Assembly (NCBI RefSeq): GCF_001634385.1
Contig: NZ_LIIN01000011.1
Span: 1-39,789, forward strand
Length of the DNA stretch: 39,789 nt
DNA from: Rathayibacter tanaceti
GTDB taxonomy: Bacteria > Actinomycetota > Actinomycetes > Actinomycetales > Microbacteriaceae
Direction of reading: 5' to 3'
Below the pieces are notes generated by a model. The model worked only from the letters and a program-made list of their open reading frames with translations, was not told the origin of the DNA and did not search any database. The position numbers were made by a program, and so were the translations under genes. Positions within the stretch are counted from its first letter, which is position 1, and each line of letters opens with the position of its first letter. This document shows positions 16,550 through 24,551 of the stretch, one piece after another.

Positions 16550-16969
16550 TCAGGTGGCCTCGGAGTCGATCGGCGGCGGCGCGACACTCGAGAGGGTCCC
16601 CGTGCCGACGGAGCGCTGCATCGTCGTGTAGTAGCTGTCCTGGGCGGAGCCGGTGCCTCCCGCGACCACCGGTGCAGCGACGGCGGTCGGCGGCTTCACG
16701 GTCGGAGTCGGATCGTCGTCGTCGAGGAGGGCGTCGCGGATGATCCGACGAGGGTCGTACTGCCGCGGGTCGAGCTTGCGCCAGTCGACCTCGTTGAACT
16801 CCTCGCCCATTTCGTCCTTGACGCGCTCGCGCGCCTGGGTGGCGAACCCGCGCATCTTGCGCACCAGCTGGCCGAGCTGCGAGGCGTAGTACGGAAGACG
16901 ATCCGGACCCAGCACGAAGACCGCGATCACTCCGATGATGAGGAGCTTGTCGAACGTCAAACCGAACAC
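16550..16969 (-). CDS. tatB: Sec-independent protein translocase TatB
   Basis: 139 residues. The N-terminus VFGLTFDKLLIIGVIAVFVLGPDRLPYYASQLG is the TatA/B transmembrane helix, hinge and amphipathic-helix layout; the long Glu/Lys-rich helix (VRKMRGFATQARERVKDEMG) and the segment WRKLDPRQYDPRRIIRDAL are typical of actinobacterial TatB. The Pro-rich C-terminus is poorly conserved. TatB passes twin-arginine proteins from TatC to the TatA pore. EfeB in this window has a twin-arginine signal. The GTG at 16969 is placed 7 nt after a TAGTGT -10 box, predicting a leaderless mRNA. tatA and tatC are not in this window. Confidence 0.9.
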   Translation of the reverse strand: MFGLTFDKLLIIGVIAVFVLGPDRLPYYASQLGQLVRKMRGFATQARERVKDEMGEEFNEVDWRKLDPRQYDPRRIIRDALLDDDDPTPTVKPPTAVAAPVVAGGTGSAQDSYYTTMQRSVGTGTLSSVAPPPIDSEAT

Positions 16970-16976
16970 GAGGACA

Positions 16977-16982
16977 ACACTA
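16977..16982 (-). promoter_or_regulatory. -10 box of tatB (TAGTGT, leaderless)
   Basis: On the minus strand TAGTGT is followed by 7 nt and the tatB GTG. Confidence 0.55.
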
Positions 16983-17020
16983 ACCCGCCGCGCCTCCCCC
17001 GCGGAGCGCGCGCGCCACCG

Positions 17021-17026
17021 TAGCCT
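17021..17026 (+). promoter_or_regulatory. Candidate -10 box of the O-methyltransferase gene (TAGCCT)
   Basis: TAGCCT lies about 50 nt before the GTG at 17078. Unlike several neighbours this gene would have a ~45-nt leader, and it does have a ribosome binding site (AGAGGAG at 17064-17070), which fits. Confidence 0.4.
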
Positions 17027-17077
17027 GACGGTGCCCGGGCGCGACCCGTCCGGCGCACCGATCAGAGGAGCCCACCC

Positions 17078-17710
17078 GTGTCCGACAAGGATGCCAACTG
17101 GAAGTACGCCGAGGACGCGATCGTCGAGTCCGAGGGCATCGCCTCGGCCCGCCGGCTCTCGGTCGAGCTGGGCATCGACGCGGTCTCCCCCTCGATCGGC
17201 GCGCAGTCCGCACTGGTCGCGGCGGCCGCGCGCGCCACCTCCATCATCGAGATCGGCACCGGCACCGGCGTCAGCGGCCTCTGGCTTCTGGACGGCGCTC
17301 CCGAGGCGATGCTCACCTCCATCGATTCGGAGGCGGTGCATCAGCAGCACGCGCGCACCCAGTTCCACGAGGCCGGCGTCTCCCCCAACCGCCTCCGCCT
17401 CATCCCGGGGCGCGCCCTCGAGGTGCTGCCTCGGATGAACGAGAACTCGTACGACATCGTGTTCGTCGACGGCGACCCGCTGCAAGTGATCGAGAACGTC
17501 GAGCACGCCCTGCGCCTCGTCCGGCCGGGCGGCACCGTGCTCGTCCCGCACGCGCTGTGGCGTGGGCGCGTGGCCAACCCGGCGCAGCGCGACGAGATCG
17601 CGACCGCCTTCCGCACGCTCGTGGCCGAGATCTGCGGATCCCCCGCCGTGGTCAGCGTGCTGTCGCCAATCGGCGACGGTCTGCTCCAGGCCAACAAGCG
17701 CCGCGCCTGA
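17078..17710 (+). CDS. Class I SAM-dependent O-methyltransferase (caffeoyl-CoA/catechol type)
   Basis: 210 residues. SAM motif I is EIGTGTGVSGLWLL (58-71). The acidic residue of motif II is in LTSIDSEA, and motif IV DIVFVDGDP supplies the metal-binding aspartate. The fold is that of the O-methyltransferase 3 family, small cation-dependent enzymes. The natural acceptor is unknown. A good ribosome binding site (AGAGGAG) lies 7 nt before the GTG. The gene is divergent from tatB. In mycobacteria the homologous enzyme is next to sigE/rseA/htrA/tatB; sigE, rseA and htrA are not found here. Confidence 0.9.
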   Translation: MSDKDANWKYAEDAIVESEGIASARRLSVELGIDAVSPSIGAQSALVAAAARATSIIEIGTGTGVSGLWLLDGAPEAMLTSIDSEAVHQQHARTQFHEAGVSPNRLRLIPGRALEVLPRMNENSYDIVFVDGDPLQVIENVEHALRLVRPGGTVLVPHALWRGRVANPAQRDEIATAFRTLVAEICGSPAVVSVLSPIGDGLLQANKRRA

Positions 17711-17747
17711 GCGACCGGAGACCGGCTCGCTGCACCCGTCGACGAGG

Positions 17748-17780
17748 GAACGCCCGCCGCACGGTGTGCGACGGGCGTTC
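17748..17780. terminator. Hairpin terminator between the methyltransferase and DUF3117 genes
   Basis: A 15-bp stem with one mismatch (17748-17762 with 17766-17780) over a 3-nt loop separates two convergent genes whose stops are at 17710 and 17794. Confidence 0.75.
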
Positions 17781-17793
17781 TCGACGGTGCGGA

Positions 17794-17967
17794 TCAGGCG
17801 GGAGACACCACCGACGCGAGCGCGTCGTGCAGCTCTTTCGCCTCTGCATCGTTGACCGAGACGACGAGGCGTCCGCCTCCTTCGAGCGGAACGCGCACGA
17901 CGATGAGTCGGCCCTCCTTAACAGCCTCCATCGGTCCGTCTCCGGTCCTCGGCTTCATGGCCGCCAT
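17794..17967 (-). CDS. DUF3117 small protein
   Basis: 57 residues, beginning MAAMKPRTGDGPMEAVKEGR and continuing IVVRVPLEGGGRLVV, then a C-terminal helix (DAEAKELHDALASVV). The sequence is an unmistakable DUF3117 protein, a family conserved across actinobacteria but not characterised to my knowledge. The ATG at 17967 is preceded by a GGGGA-type ribosome binding site and, 30 nt upstream, a GATAAT -10 box. It is a single gene with its own terminator. Confidence 0.93.
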   Translation of the reverse strand: MAAMKPRTGDGPMEAVKEGRLIVVRVPLEGGGRLVVSVNDAEAKELHDALASVVSPA

Positions 17968-17996
17968 AGAGTTCCCCTTTCGTGACGAATCCCTCT

Positions 17997-18002
17997 ATTA
18001 TC
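17997..18002 (-). promoter_or_regulatory. -10 box of the DUF3117 gene (GATAAT)
   Basis: GATAAT on the minus strand, with a weak TTCGGA-like -35 about 18 nt further upstream (18021-18026). It implies a ~25-nt leader with a ribosome binding site. Confidence 0.45.
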
Positions 18003-18056
18003 GTGCATCCGCGCGGGTGTTCCGAACCGTCGCGCCCATCGAGAGCCGGGCCGGGA

Positions 18057-19274
18057 TCACGGCGGAGTCCAGTCGCCGCTGGTCACGGACCAGCAGAGCG
18101 AGATCCAGGCGATCTGACCGCCGATGCCGAGCAGCACCAGCAGCACGCGGAACACGGGCGACCGCGGGACCGCGAGTGCCCCGACGAGCGGGAACATCGG
18201 CCCGAGCAGTCGGAACGTGCTCGACTGCGGGAAGAAGAACGCGAACAGGTACAGCCCGTAGCCGGCGATCCAGGCACGGCTGAAGACGTCGAGCCTCCGC
18301 GTCCACGGCGCCGCGAGCGCGGCCACGAAGACCACGACCAGCAGGACCACCAGCAGGATGCCGACCGCAGGCGCCTGGAACCACCAGGAGCCCCACCACG
18401 ATCCGCCCTGGAACCACGGAGTCAACGGCAGGAGCTCCTGGTAGCCGATGTAGACCGAGCGCCAGGCCAGCTCCGTGTCGGTGTACGCGGTCACCGATCC
18501 CGTCACGACCCAGGCGATCGCGGGCCAGAGGAACCCGACGACCAGGCCCCACAGCGTGAGGCCGACCGCGGGCAGCCACTGCGCCCGGGGGAACGGCTCC
18601 TTCGCACGGCGCACGATCCGGTAGACGACGTACAGACCGGAGGCGGCGGCGACGGCGAGTCCGCTCGGCCGCGTCAGCCCCAGCAGAAGCACGACCGGCA
18701 CCACCGCGACCCAGCGGCGACGCACCAGGAGCAGCAGCATGATCGTGGTCAGCATCATCGCCATCGACTCGGCGTACGCGAGCTGGAGCAGAGGAGAGGT
18801 CGGCGCCACGCAGAAGAGCAGTACGGCGGCGAGCGACTGCGACTCGCTGAGCGAGTGCCGGAGGAGGCGGTAGAGCACGAGGCAGGCGACCGCTCCGCAG
18901 ATCACCGAGACGGTGACAGCGGCCGGCGCCCAGGCGAGGCCGGTGAGAGCCATGACGGCCTTCACGACGGCCGGGTAGAGCGGCATGAACGCCCAGGCGT
19001 TCTCTCCGACGTGGCCCGTCTCGGTGATCGGGAGTACGGAGGGATAGCCGCTCGCCGCGATGATCTCGTACCAGCGCGCGTCCCACATCGACGCGAAGGC
19101 GGAGTAGGAGGGCGACGGGCCGGTCCACGGGTTCGCCTCCTGCATCGACGCGAAACGGAGGAGGATGACGGTCGTGACGACCCGGGTCGCGAGGTACACG
19201 GCGAGCACCCCGGCCCACCACGGCACCGAGCGCAGGCGGGACCGGACCGGCGCGGGCGTGATCATCGTGCTCAC
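18057..19274 (-). CDS. Multi-pass GT-C glycosyltransferase-like membrane protein (PIG-V/mannosyltransferase type)
   Basis: About 405 residues with roughly ten hydrophobic helices. The first extracytoplasmic loop carries [16 protein letters not shown], a W-D-x-x-W-Y motif typical of PIG-V-like and related GT-C enzymes that use lipid-linked sugars; [13 protein letters not shown] and AYAESMAMM are also family-like. The sugar and acceptor are unknown; a role in cell-wall or lipoglycan mannosylation is an inference. The GTG at 19274 is preferred because it overlaps the dapE stop as GTGA, the pattern used elsewhere here; the ATG at 19292 (MADGGP) is the alternative. It follows dapE in the same operon. 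Confidence 0.85.
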   Translation of the reverse strand: MSTMITPAPVRSRLRSVPWWAGVLAVYLATRVVTTVILLRFASMQEANPWTGPSPSYSAFASMWDARWYEIIAASGYPSVLPITETGHVGENAWAFMPLYPAVVKAVMALTGLAWAPAAVTVSVICGAVACLVLYRLLRHSLSESQSLAAVLLFCVAPTSPLLQLAYAESMAMMLTTIMLLLLVRRRWVAVVPVVLLLGLTRPSGLAVAAASGLYVVYRIVRRAKEPFPRAQWLPAVGLTLWGLVVGFLWPAIAWVVTGSVTAYTDTELAWRSVYIGYQELLPLTPWFQGGSWWGSWWFQAPAVGILLVVLLVVVFVAALAAPWTRRLDVFSRAWIAGYGLYLFAFFFPQSSTFRLLGPMFPLVGALAVPRSPVFRVLLVLLGIGGQIAWISLCWSVTSGDWTPP

Positions 19275-20368
19275 GGGGCCGCCGTCAGCCATCGGCGCAG
19301 GCCTTCTGCGCAGGCCGTGATCTCGCGCACCGCCACCCGTTCGTCGTCAGCGTGGGCGCGGAGGGGGTCTCCCGGTCCGTAGTTGACGGCGGGGATGCCC
19401 ATCGCCGAGAAGCGCGCGACGTCCGTCCAGCCGTACTTGGGTCGTGCCTCCGCCTCGACGGCGGCCAGGAACGCCTGCGCGAGCGGGGCGTCGAGACCGG
19501 GCCGAGCGCCCTCGGCGAGATCGGCGACCTCGACCTCGAAGCCCTCGAAGAGCTCGCGGAGGTGGGCGATCGCCTCCTCTCCGGTGCGGTCGGGCGCGAA
19601 GCGGTAGTTCACCTGCACGGTGCAGAGATCGGGGATGACGTTGCCCGCGACTCCGCCGACGATGCTCACGGCGTTCACCCCCTCTCGGTAGACCAGGCCC
19701 TCGACCTCGACCGAGCGCGGTTCGTAGGCGGCGAGCCGCGCGAGCACCGGCGCTGCCGCGTGGACGGCGTTCTCGCCGACCCAGCTGCGGGCGGAGTGGG
19801 CGCGCACGCCCCGGGTGAACACCTCGACCCGCAGGGTCCCGTTGCAGCCGCCCTCCACGGTGCCGCCGGTCGGCTCGCCGAGCAGAGCGAAGTCGGCGGT
19901 GAAGAGGTCCGGCCGGCGACGCGAGAGACGGCCGAGGCCGTTCAGATCGGAGGCGACCTCCTCGTTGTCATACCACATCCAGGTGATGTCGACGGCGGGC
20001 TCGACGAGCTCCGCCGCGAGCACGAGCTGCACGGCGACTCCGGCCTTCATGTCGACGGTGCCGCGGCCGACGAGGTGGTCGACACCGTCAATCGCCCGGG
20101 CGACGACAGGGAGGTTGTCGTTGATCGGCACCGTGTCGAGGTGGCCGGCGATCACGACCCGCTGTGCTCGCCCGACGTTCGTCCTCGCGACGACGGTGTG
20201 CCCATCGCGGATGACCTCGAGGTGGCCGTACTGCTCAAGCGCCCGCTGTACGGCGTCGGCGATCTCGAGCTCGTCCCCCGAGACGGACGGGATGTCGCAG
20301 AGCACCCGGGTGAGGGCGACCGGATCGGTGCGCAGATCGAGCGGAGGGGCGGTGGTCTGGTCGGCCAT
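19271..20368 (-). CDS. dapE: Succinyl-diaminopimelate desuccinylase DapE
   Basis: Removes succinate from N-succinyl-LL-DAP to give LL-DAP. The 365-residue M20 metallopeptidase shows H76 and D78 in [11 protein letters not shown], the bridging aspartate D106 in [10 protein letters not shown], the catalytic glutamate pair at 136-137 (DNEEVAS), and the dimerisation domain around [20 protein letters not shown]. The ATG at 20368 lies exactly 7 nt after its own -10 box, predicting a leaderless mRNA. It is divergent from dapD, which acts upstream in the same pathway, with 45 bp between the start codons. The stop overlaps the GT-C gene. Confidence 0.95.
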   Translation of the reverse strand: MADQTTAPPLDLRTDPVALTRVLCDIPSVSGDELEIADAVQRALEQYGHLEVIRDGHTVVARTNVGRAQRVVIAGHLDTVPINDNLPVVARAIDGVDHLVGRGTVDMKAGVAVQLVLAAELVEPAVDITWMWYDNEEVASDLNGLGRLSRRRPDLFTADFALLGEPTGGTVEGGCNGTLRVEVFTRGVRAHSARSWVGENAVHAAAPVLARLAAYEPRSVEVEGLVYREGVNAVSIVGGVAGNVIPDLCTVQVNYRFAPDRTGEEAIAHLRELFEGFEVEVADLAEGARPGLDAPLAQAFLAAVEAEARPKYGWTDVARFSAMGIPAVNYGPGDPLRAHADDERVAVREITACAEGLRRWLTAAP

Positions 20369-20375
20369 GGGCACC

Positions 20376-20406
20376 AGGGTAGCGGCAGCACCCTCCGCGC
20401 TACCCT
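20376..20406. promoter_or_regulatory. Symmetrical divergent leaderless promoters of dapE and dapD
   Basis: TACCCT on the minus strand (20376-20381) is 7 nt from the dapE ATG; TACCCT on the plus strand (20401-20406) is 7 nt from the dapD ATG. The boxes lie in a perfect 11-bp inverted repeat (CCAGGGTAGCG and its complement, about 20374-20384 and 20398-20408). A -35 element for each gene would fall on the other's -10 box, so the two promoters should compete for polymerase. Confidence 0.65.
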
Positions 20407-20413
20407 GGGTCGC

Positions 20414-21392
20414 ATGACGCCCGAGCACTCCGCAGACTCCGCCTCGCCCGCCTCCGCCTGGGGCTACGGGCTCGCCACGATCGCCGCCGACGACACCGTC
20501 CTCGACACCTGGTTCCCGGAGCCGCGGCTCGGTGCGATCCCAGCCGGACGCGACCCGTGGATCGTGCCCGCCGAGTTCGAGGAGCAGGCCGGCGAGGACC
20601 CCCGGCGCGAGGTCCGCATCGATGTCGTGACGCTCCAGATCGACATCCAGGCGCCGCCCGCCTCCACCTCCGACGCCTACCTGCGCCTGCACCTGCTCTC
20701 GCACCTGCTCGTGCGACCGAACGACGTGAACCTTGACGGCGTCTTCGCGCACCTGCCCACCGTGGTCTGGACCAATGCGGGCCCCGTCTCGCCCGAGTCG
20801 TTCACCCGCCTACGTCCTTCGCTCCGTCGCCACGGGATCCAGGCGACCGGCATCGACAAGTTCCCCCGACTCACCGACTACGTGACCCCCGAGAAGGTGC
20901 GCATCGCCGACACGTCGCGCGTGCGGCTCGGCGCGCACCTCGCCCCTGGCACCACGGTCATGCACGAGGGCTTCGTCAACTTCAACGCGGGCACGCTCGG
21001 CAGCTCGATGGTCGAGGGGCGGATCTCACAGGGCGTCGTCGTCGGCGACGGGTCGGACGTCGGGGGCGGGGCCTCGATCATGGGCACCCTCTCCGGCGGA
21101 GGCGTCCAGCGAATCTCGGTCGGCGCTCGGGCGCTGCTCGGCGCCAACTCCGGCATCGGCATCTCGATCGGGGACGACACGGTCGTCGAGGCCGGCCTCT
21201 ACATCACCGCGGGCACCAAGGTCGTGCTGATCGGCTCGGCACCGCTGCCCGACGGCCGACCGCGGACCGCGAAGGCCGCACAGCTCTCGGGCGTGCCGAA
21301 CATGCTGTTCCGCCGCAACTCCCTCACCGGCGCCGTCGAGGTGCTCCCCCGCACGCGCGGGCGCCGAACTCAACGCGGCGCTGCACGCCTGA
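20414..21392 (+). CDS. dapD: Tetrahydrodipicolinate N-succinyltransferase DapD (frameshift at the C-terminus)
   Basis: Transfers succinyl from succinyl-CoA to tetrahydrodipicolinate, opening the succinylase branch of DAP synthesis. About 326 residues: an N-terminal domain (~1-160) and a left-handed beta-helix of hexapeptide repeats (~165-275; [49 protein letters not shown]), then [16 protein letters not shown]. The normal actinobacterial ending is an LN..LHA motif; here [11 protein letters not shown] is in another frame after ~21357. Loss of two bases (or gain of one) explains this. Without repair the frame would run on to 21529 with a meaningless Arg-rich tail. Predicted leaderless; divergent from dapE. 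Confidence 0.92.
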
Positions 21393-21427
21393 CCGGCCGG
21401 CCCTCGCGCTCGAAGGGCCGCGGACCG

Positions 21428-21459
21428 GCGAGGGAACCGGCGGCTGCTCGCTCCCTCGC
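21428..21459. terminator. Hairpin between dapD and gltA
   Basis: GCGAGGGA (21428-21435) pairs with TCCCTCGC (21452-21459) over a 16-nt loop, between convergent genes. A second small stem lies at about 21407-21427. Confidence 0.55.
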
Positions 21460-21486
21460 AGGTCGGGATTCCCTCGAGCGATACGG

Positions 21487-22872
21487 TCAGCGGCCGGAAG
21501 GCCAGTGGCGCTCGGGCGAGCCGATGTAGAGCTGCTGGGGTCGGCCGATCTTGGTCTGCTTGTCGGTGTTCATCTCGCGCCAGTGGGCGATCCAACCCGG
21601 GAGGCGGCCGATCGCGAAGAGCACGGTGAACATCCGGGGCGGGAAGCCCATCGCCTTGTAGATCACTCCGGTGTAGAAGTCGACGTTGGGATAGAGGCGA
21701 CGCTCCTTGAAGTAGTCGTCCTCGAGCGCCAGGGCCTCGAGCTCCATCGCGATGTCGAGAAGCGGATCCTTGACGCCGAGCGCCTGCAGCACCTCGGAGG
21801 CGCTCTCCTTGACCAGCTTGGCGCGCGGGTCGTAGTTCTTGTAGACCCGGTGGCCGAAGCCCATCAGACGCACGCCCTCCTCCTTGTTCTTCACCCGCTC
21901 GACGAAGGTCGACACGCTCTCGCCCGACTCGCGGATGCGGCCGAGCATCGTGAGCACGGCCTCGTTGGCCCCGCCGTGCAGCGGGCCGAAGAGAGCGTTG
22001 ATGCCGGCAGACACGGAGGCGTAGAGGTTCGCCTCGGTGGAGCCGACGAGGCGGACGGTCGAGGTCGACGCGTTCTGCTCGTGGTCCTCGTGCAGGATCA
22101 GCAGGCGGTCGAGCGCTTTCGAGAGGACCGGATCGACCTCGTACTTCTCGGCCAGGGTGCCGAAGTTCAGCCGCAGGAAGTTGTCGACGAAGCTCAGCGA
22201 GTTGTCCGGGTAGAGGAACGCCTGGCCGATGCTCTTCTTGTGCGCGTACGCGGCCATCACCGGCAGCTTCGCGAGGAGACGGATGGTGGTCAGCTCGACC
22301 GCCTCCGGATCCTTCGGGTTGGAGCTGTCCTCGTAGTAGGTCGAGAGAGCCGAGACCCCGGCCGAGAGGACCGACATCGGGTGCGCGCTGTGCGGAAGAG
22401 CGTCGAAGAAGCGCTTGAGGTCCTCGTGCAGGAGAGTGTGCCGGCGGATGCTCTCGTCGAAGCCGGCGAGCTCGTCGGCGGTCGGCAGCTCGCCGTAGAT
22501 CAACAGCCACGCCACCTCGAGGTACGTCGCGCTGGTGGCGACCTCCTCGATCGGGTAGCCGCGGTAGCGGAGGATCCCCTGATCACCGTCGATGTACGTG
22601 ATCTGCGACTTCGTCGCCGCGGTGTTCACGAAGCCGTAGTCGAGCGACATGAACCCGGTCTGCTTCGACAGGGTCGAGAAGTCGATGCTCGACGAGCCGT
22701 CCACGCTGCGCAGGACCGGGAAGTCCGCGGTCCGATCGCCGAAGGTGAGCGTGACCTTCTCGGGGAACTCCTGCTCCACCGGCGACGAGGGCTGCGGCTC
22801 TGCGCTCTCGGTGGCGGGCTCGGGGGAACCCACCGTCGCGGTTCCTTCGCTCTGCGTGCCGGATTCGGTCAC
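21487..22872 (-). CDS. gltA: Citrate synthase GltA
   Basis: Condenses oxaloacetate and acetyl-CoA to citrate. The 461-residue type II (hexameric-type) enzyme carries the active-site histidines H299 (GPLHGGANE) and H341 (FGHRVYKNYDPRA) and the catalytic D398 (YPNVDFYTG), with H264 in HEDHEQNAST. A Ser/Glu/Pro-rich tail of ~35 residues precedes the fold. The GTG at 22872 is chosen because GGGAGG lies 5 nt upstream. It is convergent with dapD and downstream of dapC after a 207-nt gap with its own probable promoter. Confidence 0.96.
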   Translation of the reverse strand: MTESGTQSEGTATVGSPEPATESAEPQPSSPVEQEFPEKVTLTFGDRTADFPVLRSVDGSSSIDFSTLSKQTGFMSLDYGFVNTAATKSQITYIDGDQGILRYRGYPIEEVATSATYLEVAWLLIYGELPTADELAGFDESIRRHTLLHEDLKRFFDALPHSAHPMSVLSAGVSALSTYYEDSSNPKDPEAVELTTIRLLAKLPVMAAYAHKKSIGQAFLYPDNSLSFVDNFLRLNFGTLAEKYEVDPVLSKALDRLLILHEDHEQNASTSTVRLVGSTEANLYASVSAGINALFGPLHGGANEAVLTMLGRIRESGESVSTFVERVKNKEEGVRLMGFGHRVYKNYDPRAKLVKESASEVLQALGVKDPLLDIAMELEALALEDDYFKERRLYPNVDFYTGVIYKAMGFPPRMFTVLFAIGRLPGWIAHWREMNTDKQTKIGRPQQLYIGSPERHWPSGR

Positions 22873-22990
22873 AACGCCTCCCAGGTCGTCGCGGTCGCAC
22901 CCCGGAAGCGCTCGCACGGAGCGGGCGGCGCCGGGTCTGGATCGTGGTGCAGCCGGGCCCTCGTGAGGCGCCGTCGACCGAACCGCATAC

Positions 22991-23020
22991 AGCCTATGGG
23001 CAAAGCCCGGGCACTGTGAC
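22991..23020 (-). promoter_or_regulatory. Candidate gltA promoter
   Basis: On the minus strand GTCACA (23015-23020) and TAGGCT (22991-22996) are 18 nt apart, giving a ~110-nt leader before the gltA GTG. The 207-nt gap also holds small hairpins (for example CCCAGCGCTGGG) that may end the dapC transcript. Moderate support only. Confidence 0.4.
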
Positions 23021-23079
23021 ATCGCCCAGCGCTGGGTCCAGGTCTTTGTCGGAGGGGGCCAGGAAGCCTGGTGACCGAC

Positions 23080-24189
23080 TCAGGAAGCGCCGGTCAGGCG
23101 CGCGACGGCGGCGTCGATCCGCTCGTCGGAGGCGGTCAGCGACAGCCGGACGTGCTCGGGCGACCCATCACCGTAGAAGACGCCGGGGCCCGCGAGGATC
23201 CCCCTCTGCGCGAGCCGCTCGATCGACTCCCAGGCCGGGCGGCCCTCGGTCGCCCACAGGTAGAGGCCGGCCTCACTGCGGTCGATGCGGAAGCCCGCGG
23301 ACTCGAGGGCGGGGCGCAGGCGATCGCGGCGCGAGCGGTAGCGCTCCTTCTGCTCCGTGACGTGCTCGTCGTCGGAGAGGGCGACCACCATCGCCTCCTG
23401 AAGCGGCGCGGGAACGATCATGCCGGCGTGCTTGCGCACGGTGAGGAGGCGGCGGATCAGCGCCGCGTCCCCGGCGACGAAGGCCGCGCGGTAGCCGGCG
23501 AGGTTCGACTGCTTGCTCAGCGAGTAGACACCGAGGACGCCGCGGCGGTCCTCCCCCACGACCCGCGGGTCGAGGATGCTCGGGATCGGCTCGTCGGCCC
23601 AGCGGCCGTCCCAGCCCAGCTCGGCGTAGCACTCGTCGCCCGCGATCACGGCGCCCAGCTCGCGGGCGCGCGCCACGGCGCGCCGGAGGACGGGCACGTC
23701 GAGCACAGCTCCGTCCGGATTGCCGGGCGAGTTCAGCCAGACCAGCCCGGTGCGCTCCGGCCACTCGTCCGGGTCGTCGGAGGCGAGCGCCTCGGCGCCG
23801 GCGATGGCCGCACCCATCGCATAGGTGGGGTACGCGGCGCGCGGATGCACCACGACGTCACCCTCGCCGAGGCCGAGCAGGAAGGGCAGCCACGCGACCA
23901 ACTCCTTCGAACCGATGGTCGGGAGCACCTCGTCGGTTCCCAGCCCGGGCACGCCGCGGCGACGCGCATACCAGGCCGTCACGGCCGCGCGCAGGGCCGG
24001 CGTGCCGATCGTGGTCGGATAGGAGTGGGCATCCGTCGCGCGGGCGAGCGCCTCGCGGATCGGCGCGGGGGTGGGATCGACGGGAGAGCCGATTGAGAGG
24101 TCGACAGCACCGCCGGGATGCGCGGCGGCCAGCCGGGCGAAGGGGGCCATCTGGTCCCAGGGGTAGTCGGGGAGTTCGCGAAGCGCCAT
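23080..24189 (-). CDS. dapC: Succinyldiaminopimelate aminotransferase DapC
   Basis: Transfers an amino group from glutamate to N-succinyl-2-amino-6-ketopimelate. The 369-residue fold-type I PLP enzyme has the Schiff-base lysine K226 (VYSLSKQSNLAGYR), SPGNPDG (154-160), the pyridine-N aspartate D185 (GDECYAELGW), and the LSIGSPVDPTP N-terminus of the actinobacterial DapC group. The start is ATG 24189, with GGGAGC upstream. It lies 12 nt after fdxA on the same strand, the same pair as in mycobacteria. With DapD, DapE and LysA it completes most of the succinylase route in this window; dapA, dapB, dapF and the aspartokinase genes are elsewhere. Confidence 0.93.
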   Translation of the reverse strand: MALRELPDYPWDQMAPFARLAAAHPGGAVDLSIGSPVDPTPAPIREALARATDAHSYPTTIGTPALRAAVTAWYARRRGVPGLGTDEVLPTIGSKELVAWLPFLLGLGEGDVVVHPRAAYPTYAMGAAIAGAEALASDDPDEWPERTGLVWLNSPGNPDGAVLDVPVLRRAVARARELGAVIAGDECYAELGWDGRWADEPIPSILDPRVVGEDRRGVLGVYSLSKQSNLAGYRAAFVAGDAALIRRLLTVRKHAGMIVPAPLQEAMVVALSDDEHVTEQKERYRSRRDRLRPALESAGFRIDRSEAGLYLWATEGRPAWESIERLAQRGILAGPGVFYGDGSPEHVRLSLTASDERIDAAVARLTGAS

Positions 24190-24201
24190 GACCGCTCCCG
24201 C

Positions 24202-24522
24202 TCAGTGCTTCTGCGGAGGGAGGACGGCGATGACCGGGTGGTCCTTCGCGATCACGCCGACCTTGGCGGCTCCGCCGGGCGAGCCGATCTCGTCGAAGAA
24301 CTCGACGTTGGCCTTGTAGTAGTCGGACCACTCCTCGGGCAGGTCGTCCTCGTAGTAGATCGCCTCGACGGGGCAGACCGGCTCGCAGGCGCCGCAGTCG
24401 ACGCATTCGTCGGGATGGATGTAGAGCGAGCGCTCGCCTTCGTAGATGCAGTCGACCGGGCACTCGTCGATGCAGGCGCGGTCTTTGACATCGACGCACG
24501 GAAGTGCGATCACGTAGGTCAC
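24202..24522 (-). CDS. fdxA: Seven-iron ferredoxin FdxA
   Basis: 106 residues. The first cluster motif [17 protein letters not shown] has the C-x7-C-x3-CP spacing of a [3Fe-4S] site, and the second, [12 protein letters not shown], is a classical [4Fe-4S] motif, so this is a 7Fe ferredoxin. It transfers electrons, probably to cytochrome P450s or other redox enzymes; the partner is not in the window. The GTG at 24522 starts [20 protein letters not shown], normal for the family. It lies between the mshB-like gene and dapC on the same strand. Confidence 0.96.
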   Translation of the reverse strand: MTYVIALPCVDVKDRACIDECPVDCIYEGERSLYIHPDECVDCGACEPVCPVEAIYYEDDLPEEWSDYYKANVEFFDEIGSPGGAAKVGVIAKDHPVIAVLPPQKH

Positions 24523-24551
24523 GGTCGTCCAGGTCCCTTCGAACAGTGTCT

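Noticed and set aside
20414-21529. DapD with a long C-terminal extension to 21529
   Set aside because: The tail after ~21357 is Arg-rich nonsense, while the expected LNAALHA ending and stop (21392) are present one frame away; a frameshift is the better explanation.
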